Source: Mesostigma viride (taxonomy: Eukaryota; Streptophyta; Mesostigmatophyceae; Mesostigmatales; Mesostigmataceae). Taken from it: DNA of 64,000 nucleotides. Where the stretch lies: contig RPFO01000015.1 in the NCBI GenBank assembly GCA_009746045.1, forward strand, positions 1,326,529 through 1,390,528. The letters are read 5' to 3'. Shown here one piece after another: positions 1 to 8,912 of this stretch (positions are counted from its first letter, which is position 1; every line of letters begins with the position of its first letter). The notes under the pieces were generated by a model. That model was not told the DNA's origin and made no database searches. It saw only the letters and a program-made list of their open reading frames with translations. Both the position numbers and the translations under genes were made by a program.

Positions 1-1
1 G

Positions 2-589
2 CTCAGGCACAATTGTGCTGGCAAGGGGTATGTAGTGTCAGATGAGATTGCCATGGATGATTTCCTAGGTAGCCTGGGATTGGATGAGGTCACCTTGGAT
101 AACCTGCAGGTGCACATGCGTACATGCACCACCTGGGCTGCTATGGTGGCCAAGATCAAGGATTATTTCAGGGGCAAGTATGTGGGAGGCAAGAAGGAGG
201 CAGACAAGGCCAGGGAGAAGCAGAAGGAGAAGGATAAGGTGGATATGGCAGCTGCAGCAGGGGGCAGTGTTCCCAAGGTCAAGGGCAACCAATGGGGGGG
301 GCAGCCCTCCAACGGTTATGGTCCACCAAGGTCAGGGCCTTCCAAGCGGGGGGGCTTCCAGGCCAAGGGCTTCAGTGGCTTCAAGCGTCGTGGAGGTCCT
401 TCCCAGGAGCAGCCAGCGGCTCAGCGTCCCAGATTTGATTTCAACAGGGTGGGGTCCCAGCGGGGACCACCTGGGGTGGGGACACCTCGTATCACATGTT
501 ATTTCTGTCACCAGCAGGGCCACATCCGTAAGGACTGCCCTAGCTGGCGTAAGCAAAGGGGCCAAGGTGGGTATAACAACCCAACCTGA
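2..589 (+). CDS. Gag C-terminal part of Copia-A1 with CCHC zinc knuckle (partial)
   Basis: The frame is open from the window edge, so the true start is missing. The visible part has an alpha-helical capsid-like stretch (to about nt 230), a Lys/Gly/Pro/Arg-rich linker, and a single zinc knuckle, CYFCHQQGHIRKDC, at about nt 496-540. Gag would form the particle shell and the knuckle would bind genomic RNA. It ends with a UGA at 587-589. The frame then continues open into pol, so pol is probably made by stop-codon readthrough (the next codon is CGG). The Copia-A2 gag at 46103-47218 ends the same way. Confidence 0.8.
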   Translation, partial: LRHNCAGKGYVVSDEIAMDDFLGSLGLDEVTLDNLQVHMRTCTTWAAMVAKIKDYFRGKYVGGKKEADKAREKQKEKDKVDMAAAAGGSVPKVKGNQWGGQPSNGYGPPRSGPSKRGGFQAKGFSGFKRRGGPSQEQPAAQRPRFDFNRVGSQRGPPGVGTPRITCYFCHQQGHIRKDCPSWRKQRGQGGYNNPT

Positions 590-3500
590 CGGGCTCAGCC
601 TTCCCTGGGCTTGCTAGGGTCCGCCAGGGAGGGGGCTAAGAGTGACCCCCCCATTACTCTGGATGAAGTTGATTTGCTCCCTGCACAGGTTGAGAGTCTC
701 CCACTTAAGGTTGAGAGTCCCCCTGCACAGGTTGAGGGTGCATCCATGGAGGAAGAACACAATGGGGTAGTGACTGGGTCTTCCCACGTCACCATGGTGA
801 AAGCAGTTACCACAAGGCAACAACGTTCCCACATGGCTCTTGGAGGTAGTTTGCGTACTCCTTCAATGTTGGAGCGTGGAAGTCCTGCCTTAGGGCAGGA
901 AGCTCCTCTAGAGGAGGAGGGTGAGGCTGATGGCCTGAATGATGCAATGGGGAGCATGGTTGTAAGTGAGCGTGCTGTTCCCAGCACCTCACCTGTATTT
1001 AATAAAATGTCTCTTGTGTCAAACATTGCATTGAGATTGCATCACATGTTTGGTCATGCTGCCCAGGCACTCCAGTTTGCAAGGAGGCTGGGAGGGACAT
1101 CTTTGTTTAATGCAGTAAAACAGGTTGCTGAGGCTTGTTCCTGTAGGCTGGTTGCTCCCAAGCCTAAGAAGTCTCATGTCAGACAACCTGTGTTGCAGCC
1201 TGGATATGTACAATGTGATATCCAAGAAATCAGGAAACTGATTTTGTTGGTTGGTGTTGATAGATATACCAAGTACAAGGTGCTGGAGCTGTTGCAAGAC
1301 AAGTCTAAGCCATGTTTGGTGGCTGGGCTCCAGGCTATCAGATCCAGAATGAAACCAGTGATCCAGCTGCAGTGTGATTTAGAATTTGAGTGCTGCATGG
1401 GGAATGAAGACCTCCCTGAGTTATTTATTGTACACAGGGAGTCCCATGGCAGTCAAGGCGTGGTGGAGAGGACAATCAGAGAACTCAAGACTATTCTGCT
1501 GACGGAGAAGAAGATTCCAAGATTGGTTCCAGCTATTATCAAGACGGCCTGGTTAAGGTCAGTTGAGGACAGATTGAATGTCAGGGCATCCATGTATGTT
1601 GGAGAGGTCCCTGTGACTCCATTATCATTGCATCTTCGGGAGCTCCCTACTGAGGTTGAGCAAGCCTGGAAAGATAGCCTTATGTTCAAGTTTGCCAAGT
1701 TGAGGCAGAAAGACAAGGGCTGGAGTGTTCTGAAACCTGTTGTTGGCCAGAGGGTAATTGTGTGGAAAGAGCCCAAGCTTGCAGGCAAGCGTGGTAGCTG
1801 GCACCCTGGAGTAGTGACCAGGGTGGAACTAGCTGGGCACAAGTGCTGGGTGAAGATGGAGGATCCTCCCCAGAATGTGCACCGTCTGTCGTGGTCATAT
1901 GTACGTCTAAGGGGTGCTGAAGCAGAGGCAGTAGCTCCTGATGTGACAACCTTGCCAGTTGGTCATGACGTCATCCCTGATCATCACGTTCAAGCTGGAA
2001 GTAATCCCCGGGTAAGTCCTGGCCAGACCCCTGGATCGGTTAACTTTCCATCCTTAGGACAGGCAGATGTGGTCCCCTCTAGCCTCACTAAGCATAGAGG
2101 TGTGGGCCTGAAAGATGTGGTGCTGGCTATGCAAAAAGCCAAGCAAGGACCTCGGGTGTCCAAGCTCAGCCAGTTGGAGGAGTCCGAGGATGCTGTCCTA
2201 GAGGTAGATACCAATGCTGAGGTTTCTGTTATGGGATCTCAACATACAGGTCAACGGCAGGTGCTTTCGCCTAGTTGTGCTTGGGTGTCTGACTTTAGTG
2301 GCAGGACACACATTATGGTATTGGGAGAGGTGCTGGTACCCTTCATGGGTGAGGATGTCACATTTCTTGTGCTTGAAGATTATGATGGCCCTATCATCTT
2401 GGGTCAAAATTTTCTGAGCTCTCCTAGAATTGTTGTGGCATCTGATAAGCTGAGAAAGTTTGGCTGGGGTAGCATACCCTTGGTCAATTTTAAAACCTCC
2501 CTTGCCAGTGTATTTAATTCTGTGAAAGCGATCAAGAATGTGCAGTGGCCTGAGAATCAGATTCCTGTGGCTTCCAGTCTTGTTATGCCAGCTGCTCTAC
2601 ACCCTAGCAGTATTGGTATTACTAAGAGATCACTGGCTGCTCATTCTCCTCTTAGCTATGATCAGCTTGTCCAGGAAATGAGTTCTCCTCTAATGTTTGA
2701 GGCCTGGAGGCTAGCATTTGCCAAGGCTCTAGAGGAGTGGTTGCAGTTTGACTGCTGTCAGCCTGTGAATGAAGTTCCCCCATACAGTACACGGTTGAAG
2801 CTCAGATTCGTCATCAAGCGGAAGGAGGTGGAGGGGGTGTCTGTTCCCCATGTGCGTCCAGTTCTCAATGAATACCGTGGTACTGGGGATCTTCTGGGCG
2901 AGGAGTTGTATACACCTGGGATGCTACATGATACATGGCGTATTTTATTGTGCCTGTATGTCGGTATGCTGAACCAGGGTGCTGATATGTCTTCAGTTCT
3001 GCTAGATTTCAAGAGAGCATTTCTGAAGGGTGATCCCAGTGTGGCTCAGCAGGTGTGGCATTGTGAAACTCCATTTCATGTGCCAGTTCCTGTAGCCTGG
3101 CAGGCAGAGCTCCAGTCTAGCTACCTGCTGATTCTGAAGGGTCTAGAAGGTCTCAGGTCCAGTCCCATCATTTGGAGGCTCACCTTGGAAGACTTCTTGA
3201 CTAAACACTGTGGGTTGAAGGTGTCATCTGTGGACCCATGTTTATTGCTGGGTAGGTGGCATGATTTACCTGTGTATGCTAGCCTGCATGGTGATGACTT
3301 GCACTTGATTGCTCCCACTAAGTGGTTGAGTCAGTTTGTGCCCATCATTAATGATGCATTTCCTTTGGGAAAAGAATTGTGGCAGAAGCCTGGAGAGGCT
3401 GTCACGTTCTGTGGAATGCAGGCTACATTGGTTCAGGAGGGGAGTCAGTGGCTGATTAAGCTGCAGGCGGGCAATGACTACAAGAGTACCATTCTTCAAT

Positions 3501-4186
3501 CTGTTCCAGAGGTCATGACGTCATCCATTGCACCTGAGCTGAAAGGCAAGTTGGCCTGGTATGGCAGCATTTGTGGGCCTGACATGATGGTCCATAGCAG
3601 ATCCCCTGATGATGTGCTAATTCTGGAGGAGCCTTCCCAGATTATTGCACATGTTAACAAGTCTCCTGGTATTACTTTAGCTGGGATTGATTTGTCTTTG
3701 CCATTTTCCTTGGATATCTATGTTGATAGCTCCATGGATAGCAGGCAAGTTTCTAAGGTCAGAGGCAGGTCAGCTGGCTTGTTTGTGCTTCAGCAACATA
3801 GGCCTAGTCTTGTGGCCTGGTACAGTCGTCTTCAAAGAAGGGTTGCTGTGAGTTCAGATGTCTCTGAGTGCAGAGCCATTTGTGAAGGGATTCAGTCCAG
3901 TTTGTACATCAAGGAGCTGTTGCTAGCTATGGCTTCAGTGACTCCTCATACTCTTCAGATGGAAACCTTGATCCTTTCAGATAACATGGGCATGGTCCAG
4001 TTTGTGCACAAGCAGTTGGCCAGGAGCAGAGATCTGGATTATCTCCTGTTGAAGGAGTTGGCAGGTCTGGTGGATATTCAACATCTTCCAGGTTCTGAGA
4101 ATCCTGCTGATGCCTTGACCAAGTTACCTCACAAGTCTGCTGAGCAATATAAGCTTCTTTACAAGCTGATGAGCTCCTCTGTGTGA
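590..4186 (+). CDS. Pol polyprotein of Copia-A1: integrase, retropepsin-like, RT, RNase H
   Basis: Residues are numbered from nt 611. An integrase zinc region (HHMFGH near 144, CSC at 176) precedes the core, with D203, D256 and E286 as candidate DDE. A retropepsin-like domain follows: VDTNAEVS at 532 and PIILGQNFL at 594. In normal copia elements protease precedes integrase. RT has motif A LLDFKRAF (D799) and motif C LHGDDLH (893-896) instead of YVDD. RNase H acids are D1039, E1086, D1124 and D1168, with the copia-like ending PADALTKL. No ATG lies near the start, so expression as a gag-pol readthrough product is likely. No internal stop or frameshift is seen. Domain calls rest on motif reading. 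Confidence 0.85.
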   Translation, partial: RAQPSLGLLGSAREGAKSDPPITLDEVDLLPAQVESLPLKVESPPAQVEGASMEEEHNGVVTGSSHVTMVKAVTTRQQRSHMALGGSLRTPSMLERGSPALGQEAPLEEEGEADGLNDAMGSMVVSERAVPSTSPVFNKMSLVSNIALRLHHMFGHAAQALQFARRLGGTSLFNAVKQVAEACSCRLVAPKPKKSHVRQPVLQPGYVQCDIQEIRKLILLVGVDRYTKYKVLELLQDKSKPCLVAGLQAIRSRMKPVIQLQCDLEFECCMGNEDLPELFIVHRESHGSQGVVERTIRELKTILLTEKKIPRLVPAIIKTAWLRSVEDRLNVRASMYVGEVPVTPLSLHLRELPTEVEQAWKDSLMFKFAKLRQKDKGWSVLKPVVGQRVIVWKEPKLAGKRGSWHPGVVTRVELAGHKCWVKMEDPPQNVHRLSWSYVRLRGAEAEAVAPDVTTLPVGHDVIPDHHVQAGSNPRVSPGQTPGSVNFPSLGQADVVPSSLTKHRGVGLKDVVLAMQKAKQGPRVSKLSQLEESEDAVLEVDTNAEVSVMGSQHTGQRQVLSPSCAWVSDFSGRTHIMVLGEVLVPFMGEDVTFLVLEDYDGPIILGQNFLSSPRIVVASDKLRKFGWGSIPLVNFKTSLASVFNSVKAIKNVQWPENQIPVASSLVMPAALHPSSIGITKRSLAAHSPLSYDQLVQEMSSPLMFEAWRLAFAKALEEWLQFDCCQPVNEVPPYSTRLKLRFVIKRKEVEGVSVPHVRPVLNEYRGTGDLLGEELYTPGMLHDTWRILLCLYVGMLNQGADMSSVLLDFKRAFLKGDPSVAQQVWHCETPFHVPVPVAWQAELQSSYLLILKGLEGLRSSPIIWRLTLEDFLTKHCGLKVSSVDPCLLLGRWHDLPVYASLHGDDLHLIAPTKWLSQFVPIINDAFPLGKELWQKPGEAVTFCGMQATLVQEGSQWLIKLQAGNDYKSTILQSVPEVMTSSIAPELKGKLAWYGSICGPDMMVHSRSPDDVLILEEPSQIIAHVNKSPGITLAGIDLSLPFSLDIYVDSSMDSRQVSKVRGRSAGLFVLQQHRPSLVAWYSRLQRRVAVSSDVSECRAICEGIQSSLYIKELLLAMASVTPHTLQMETLILSDNMGMVQFVHKQLARSRDLDYLLLKELAGLVDIQHLPGSENPADALTKLPHKSAEQYKLLYKLMSSSV

Positions 4187-4417
4187 GTTGAGCAATTCCA
4201 GTTGGAGCTTTGAGTTTGGTGACTGATTGGGTGAGAAGAGCTAACATAGAGCTGGGCTCTGTTATGCTGAGAGCTGTGATGCTCTGAGGGCAGTAATGCT
4301 CTGTGTACATATGTGTATAATACTGTATTCTATGTAATGCTCAGTCATGGAGCATGATGTTGGTTGGGGGTTTGTCCTCAGTTTGAGGTTTGTCTCAACC
4401 AAAGGGATTTTATAGGG

Positions 4418-4434
4418 CAGGGTTCGATTCCCTG
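4418..4434 (+). other. tRNA T-arm-like hairpin in Copia-A1 3' UTR
   Basis: CAGGG, TTCGATT, CCCTG forms a five-base-pair stem with a seven-base loop matching the tRNA T-arm and pol III B-box (GGTTCGATTCC). No full tRNA surrounds it. The same hairpin, with a tolerated stem change, is at 37998-38014 on the minus strand in the 3' UTR of Copia-A2. The flanking TTATAGGGC is also shared. The 3' UTR between 4187 and 4962 shows no other gene. Confidence 0.6.
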
Positions 4435-4941
4435 GGGCTGCTTAGGCGGATTTTCCCGGATTGGCTGGCCCATCAACCTTGCTGGTGAGGTGGCGACAGG
4501 TCCCCCTAGTTTTGTCCCAGACAGAGGAATGTAGTTTGTCATGTGCTTAATATATTTTGTGATGTGCTATTTCTCAGTCCATGGTGGGCGCCAGTTCTGA
4601 TAACTATCAATGTCTACCTGATAAGGTCTTGTGGGTAACTTGTGGGGTTCCAATCAGGAGCCATTATGGTGATGATTCCATTTTGGTCATTATTCTGGTT
4701 AGCCACAAGCTGCTATTCCAAACACTTGGCTTTCTACTTCCAGTGGATAGGGAATTCATTGTAATTCGTCATGGCTGAGATGTGTTGTGATCTGGTGCTT
4801 GATTAATCCCGAGCAGAGACTACAGAGAGCTGGGAGGGATGTCAAGTGCTATGCATGTTGTTTCTATATATGTGTTGCCAAGCCTAACAGCTCTAAAAGA
4901 AAGAAAGGGCTGGAGTTAATATGGCTGTTATGTCCAAGCTC

Positions 4942-4962
4942 TAAAAGAGAAGAAAGGGCTGG
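4942..4962 (+). other. Polypurine tract of Copia-A1 (plus-strand primer), partly duplicated upstream
   Basis: A purine run ending AAGAAAGGGCTGG lies directly before the inferred LTR start AGTTAAT. A near-identical copy including the first LTR bases is at 4894-4922. Copia-A2 has the matching tract ending AAGAAGGGATTGG before AGTTAAC. This marks the boundary from which plus-strand DNA synthesis would be primed. Confidence 0.6.
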
Positions 4963-5594
4963 AGTTAATATTGCCTGGCAAGCAATATTATTCTACTAAG
5001 CTACTTGGCTTGTAGAGATTCTACTTCCGGTTACTACAATCCAGAAACGGGTTCATTCTGATGAGTATTGCTCGAGATATGAGCAAGATACTGTTCTACT
5101 ACATTCTACTTGGATTCGGTGATTCTACGGTGGTTCTTCAAGTGACGCGTGGCATACGGCGTCTTGTCACAGTGTACGATAGGACATTTAGTCTCCGACA
5201 CTGCGGTCTATTCAATGCTATTGATTAGACGTAACAAATAGTGACAGGACTTGTGCGACAGGACACTGATGTGACTATTTATGGATAACGAGTCGAGATC
5301 TGCTGGTCCAGAGTGAAGGACAGCAATATTGTGAGATGATCTGTCCTATCAGTCATCTGGATGTGACTGCGTCACAATTAGTATATAACGAGCAGGACGC
5401 TGCCACTTGGTAGCACCACTTTCCCTGCACCTGTGTCCTCGCACCTTCGGCGACGGTTCTCACGTGCCTCGTGCGTTCTGTGCTGGTAACCATAACCAGC
5501 AACGTAAACCTATTGATTAATATAACTACTTCCTCTGTAGATATTAATCAGTGCAGGCTGAACCACAGTTCAGCCACAGTTTCATTAACTACAA
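4963..5594 (+). repeat. 3' LTR of Copia-A1 (inferred limits)
   Basis: It begins AGTTAAT after the polypurine tract and is taken to end at ACAA by comparison with the Copia-A2 LTR, which begins AGTTAACG and ends CTCACAA in the element's sense. Both LTRs share the block ACTTGGTAGCACC near the expected promoter/leader region. The 5' LTR is outside the window, so the right boundary is not proven. It lacks canonical TG...CA ends. Confidence 0.55.
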
Positions 5595-5739
5595 GGGCCG
5601 TTGATTTTTAATCTACGGCACAGGACGAACGTTTTGTCCACAACAAGTTTGCCTCACGCCTACAATCATGATGCATGCATGCGTTGCGCCGCACAGGCCA
5701 AAGTGGCACGGCGCATCTGGTCAAACATAGTGTTATGGC

Positions 5740-5905
5740 CGCTTCAAGGGCAGCCAGGGCTGCAACCACAGCGTCGGCCAGGCCGAGGGCATGGATATCG
5801 TCCATATAGGCGAGGAGCATGCACGACATCCGAGTGCGCAGCGTGGACACCTTGGAGATCCTTGTGCAGCGGGGCGGACAGGTAAAAGGGGCTGAGGGGG
5901 CAGCG
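5740..5905 (-). pseudogene. Inverted RT fragment of LINE-A
   Basis: The reverse complement encodes the same RT segment as 6150-6315 on the plus strand, including the AYMDDIHAL catalytic box. It differs from it at roughly 8% of positions by eye and carries a three-base insertion before the box. It lies head-to-head with the main LINE copy, separated by a few bases. It may be part of a separate insertion or a rearranged 5' end. The neighbouring 5595-5739 shows no recognisable gene. Confidence 0.6.
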
Positions 5906-5913
5906 ACATCATC

Positions 5914-7879
5914 GTGCACACAGTTCAGGCCTACCTAGAGACGCATCCGGACCATGTGGTGCTGAAGGTGGATTGGCACAAATTTGCTTTCAATGCTGTC
6001 ACCAAGGCTAGCATCTTTGAGGCCGTCGGCGAGGCGTTCCCTGACCTTCTTGCGTGGACAGCAGCCTGCTACGGCGAACCCACTCAACTCTCCTTCCTCC
6101 TGGAGGATGGGACGTTCGCCGACGTCGCTTCCCGCACGGGAACCCAGCAAGGTGACCCCCTCGGCCCCTTTTACCTGTCTGCCCCGCTGCACAAGGCTCT
6201 CCAAGGTGTCCACGCTGCGCACCCGGATGTCGTGCTCCTCGCCTATATGGACGATATCCATGCCCTTGGCCCGGCCGACGCTGTGGTTGCCGCCCTGGCT
6301 GCCCTTTAAGTTGCCATGGTGGCCATCGACCTTCGGCTCACCCTCCCCAAGTGTGCAGTCTTTTCGCCCGAGGGGGACGGCTCTGGCTTCCCCGCGGCTA
6401 TCCCGGGGGCATTGGCGCGGGCGCGTGGTTTCTCGTGCCTGGGCGTCCCTGTGGGTGACCCTGACTACGTCGAAGAGGAGCTCCGGGCCACCGTGGAACA
6501 GCGCACCCATGTCCTCGAGACTTGGGCGCGCCTCAAGGACCCCCAGACCAAAGGGCTCCTCCTGTGGTTTTGCACCCACCCGCGGGTGGTTCACTGGCTC
6601 CATGGCGCTCCCCCCCACTTGGTGCGGCTTGCCGCGGAAGGCCATGACGAGCGTATTCAGGCCGCCTTGCAGGTGCTCCTCCCCGGCCCTAGCCTGCCAG
6701 CCAGCTCACTCCCTGCGCTTGGCCACCCTCCCCTGCCGCATGGGCGGGTGTGGGCTCACCCGCGCCACCCGCCTCGCCCCCGCCGCCTTCCTTGGCTCTG
6801 TTGCTCAGGCCTGGGCGGAGATCCGCCGGTTGGTCCCCAGCGCCGTCAGCGCCATTCCCAACTTGGTCACCCCATCCCCCTTCCCCTTTGTGCAGGCTGT
6901 GCAGGATTCTTACCTTGGGATCCAGCAGGCTTGCGACCTCGTCCGCCCCGCTCAGGCCGTCCACCGTCGCCTGCCCCGGGGCACGCCCGGCGTGTCCACT
7001 GTCGCTCCGTCAGTCCTAGTGTCTTCCCTGCCTGCGTTCATGAAAAACAACAAAAGACCTACGCGGGTATACTACACTGTGCCGACTGGATGGGTCTGCA
7101 TGCGAGCTTGAACGATCAGGGGAAGGCTTGGCTTCACTCCGTTTCCCTTGAGGGGAGCGTGGGGTCCGCATTCCTGCGCGCCCTCCCCATGAGCCCTTTG
7201 TTCACGCACCAGCTCTTTGCCCCGCAACCTCTCATCACGGCGGGTGCGTCCTGCGGCAGCTGCGGGCTTGCTCTGGATACTACTGGGACGCACTACATCG
7301 CGTGCATGGGTGGCCAGCAGAACCAGAACTGGTTCCTCTATCTCCATACCGCTCTCCTCCGGGTGGTGTGTGCCATGGTTCGGTCGGCCTTTCCCCACTC
7401 CACCATCAAGTGCGAGGACGCGGATGGGGCCGCCCTCTACTCACCCAACCACCGCCCCGACATTACCGTGCTTGACTACGACGGGCAGGGTTGCCACCTG
7501 CTCATCGATGTCTCCGTGGCTCGGCCGCTCTCCGGTCGCCACATCCTCCGGGCGGCTGTGGATGCCGGCGCTGCTGCCGCTGTGGCTGAGCGCGACAAGT
7601 TTGCCTCCTACGGCAATGATGTGGGGCCCCACCGGGTCATCCCCTTTGTCCTTGAGGAGCTCGGGGCCATGGGCCCCAACCAAGACAGCGGAGTTTTTCC
7701 ACGAGTGCTGCCAGCGCCGTGAAGACCGCCTCGACCTCGAGGGTCAGACCGCCCCGTGGTCGGCCCGCACGTGGTCCTCGTATTGGCGGCAGCGCCTGTC
7801 ACTCGTCCTCACTCGCACCGTGGCTGATGTGTTATTCCGCCGCACCCGGGCCGACTTTGTCGCGACCCATGCGGTCTAG
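5914..7879 (+). pseudogene. LINE-A ORF: reverse transcriptase plus restriction-like endonuclease domain, disrupted
   Basis: RT motifs are visible at the start: motif A-like VVLKVDWHKFAFN, motif B GTQQGDPLGPF and motif C AYMDDI (about nt 6244-6261). An in-frame TAA at 6307-6309 replaces a GAA seen in the inverted copy at 5740-5905. The frame then shifts near 6700 (the real frame reads LPCRMGGCGLTR) and returns near 7040. The C-terminal third has a C-x2-C-x9-H-x3-C zinc motif (CGSCG near nt 7254) followed by RPDITVLD and LLIDVSV, a PD-x-D pattern like the restriction-like endonuclease of R2-type LINEs. No clear lysine of the PD-DxK motif was found. This copy cannot make the full protein. Confidence 0.75.
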
Positions 7880-8096
7880 ATCCCTTCCAGGCCTGCATGC
7901 ATGGTGGGCCGGCAGCGCTGTTGCTGCGTGTAGTTTTGTGATGTATAGTTGTACCTTGTGCAGCTGGCGTGATCCTTGGATGTCTGTGTCAGATTACTAT
8001 TAATTTCTTCAGGGCTATTCTCCCAGTTATCGGGTTTTTCCTTATGTTGCATGCCTATCTCACCTCCGTAATCTATCATTCTCAATGAATATATAT
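5914..8096 (+). mobile_element. LINE-A, R2-like non-LTR retrotransposon, 5'-truncated and degenerate
   Basis: The ORF is followed by a 3' UTR of about 215 bp that is nearly identical to 32924-33146. Both copies stop at TCAATGAATATATAT and then diverge, which defines the 3' end. No poly-A tail is present; instead the end runs into a short AT repeat. The 5' part is truncated. Confidence 0.7.
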
Positions 8097-8912
8097 TTAG
8101 TATCGGTGGCACTATCGGGGTTTTAGGTTTGGGGGAGAATTCTCTGCTGCTGATTGCGGCGTGGGATCCAACAACAATAGGGGATTTCTTATTCCGGCCC
8201 ACAACAGCTGTTGGGGCACTAGTACTGTGACGGGTACGGTTGCATAATCGGATACTTGATTCACTTCTTGGCAGCTATAGACTCTGGTGCCAATGTGCGG
8301 CGTGGGATCCAACTTAGAACTAACGTACAGTCATTACCATTAATTTGCAATCGACGCCTAAAATTTGGCGTCGCAACTTAACGCGGTAACGCAACTTAAC
8401 GGTAGAATTATTAGGCTAGCATCCCAACCCTCCTCCTCTCACGGACTTCTATACGGCATTCGACAGCTCTCGTCAAGCCCGATCCAGCTGCAGCATGATC
8501 AAAGCCACCCAAAGTCCATTTTCCTGTTTTTCCATACCAGGTATCTTTTCATGATTTTTGTGAGAAAGGCAGGCCGGCTGCCGCAATACAGGTGCCCGAG
8601 CCCCGCCGGGTGCAGCCAGCCAGCCGCCACACAGTGCGTGAGTGCCTGTCAGAATTACTGATACCACAAAAGTGCCGCCATGTGCCGCGCCCTGCATGCT
8701 ATTGATGTACCGACCGCAGTCCACAGGCTGCAAAATAATCAGTAATTGGAATCGCAAAGTTGCATTTGCGCAGATTCGCGCTTTCAGTTCAGGCGGGGAA
8801 GTCCGTCTGCGCGCCAGGGCCCAGGGGAGCTTGCGTATTACGCCGCCTAAAGCCACATACATAGCTTTGTACATAGCATAGATTCTCTGCTGCCCTAATT
8901 GGGCGGCGTGGG
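8097..8912. other. Unassigned sequence between LINE-A and Gypsy-A1
   Basis: No convincing coding region. It contains a 17-base direct repeat, GCGGCGTGGGATCCAAC, about 8155 and 8300, an 11-base direct repeat GCAACTTAACG near 8375 and 8392, and a small palindrome CGACGCC...GGCGTCG near 8353-8374. It may be older host DNA or a decayed element. Confidence 0.4.

Larger units (their letters stand above)
1..5594 (+). mobile_element. Copia-A1, divergent Ty1/copia-like retrotransposon, 5' end outside window
   Basis: Gag and pol run on the plus strand from the window edge to 4186. A 3' untranslated region with a purine-rich tract and a 3' LTR at 4963-5594 follow. The 5' LTR, primer site and start of gag lie left of the window. 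Order of domains is gag, integrase, retropepsin-like, RT, RNase H, which differs from standard copia order. Copia-A2 at 36747-48771 has the same architecture and homologous proteins, and was used to infer the LTR start. The right end is inferred from the shared ACAA terminus. The pol frame is intact over nearly 3.6 kb, so this copy is recent or selected. Confidence 0.8.

Noticed and set aside
4410-4440. tRNA gene in Copia-A1 3' UTR
   Set aside because: Perfect T-arm but no A-box or acceptor stem at proper distance; the hairpin is conserved as a 3' UTR element instead.
5595-5739. Small host exon left of the LINE
   Set aside because: No conserved motif, and the frame continues as antisense to the inverted RT fragment.
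5984-7111. 375-codon frame as a separate LINE protein
   Set aside because: Only its second half is the true frame (after a frameshift near 6700); the first half is a shadow of the RT frame.
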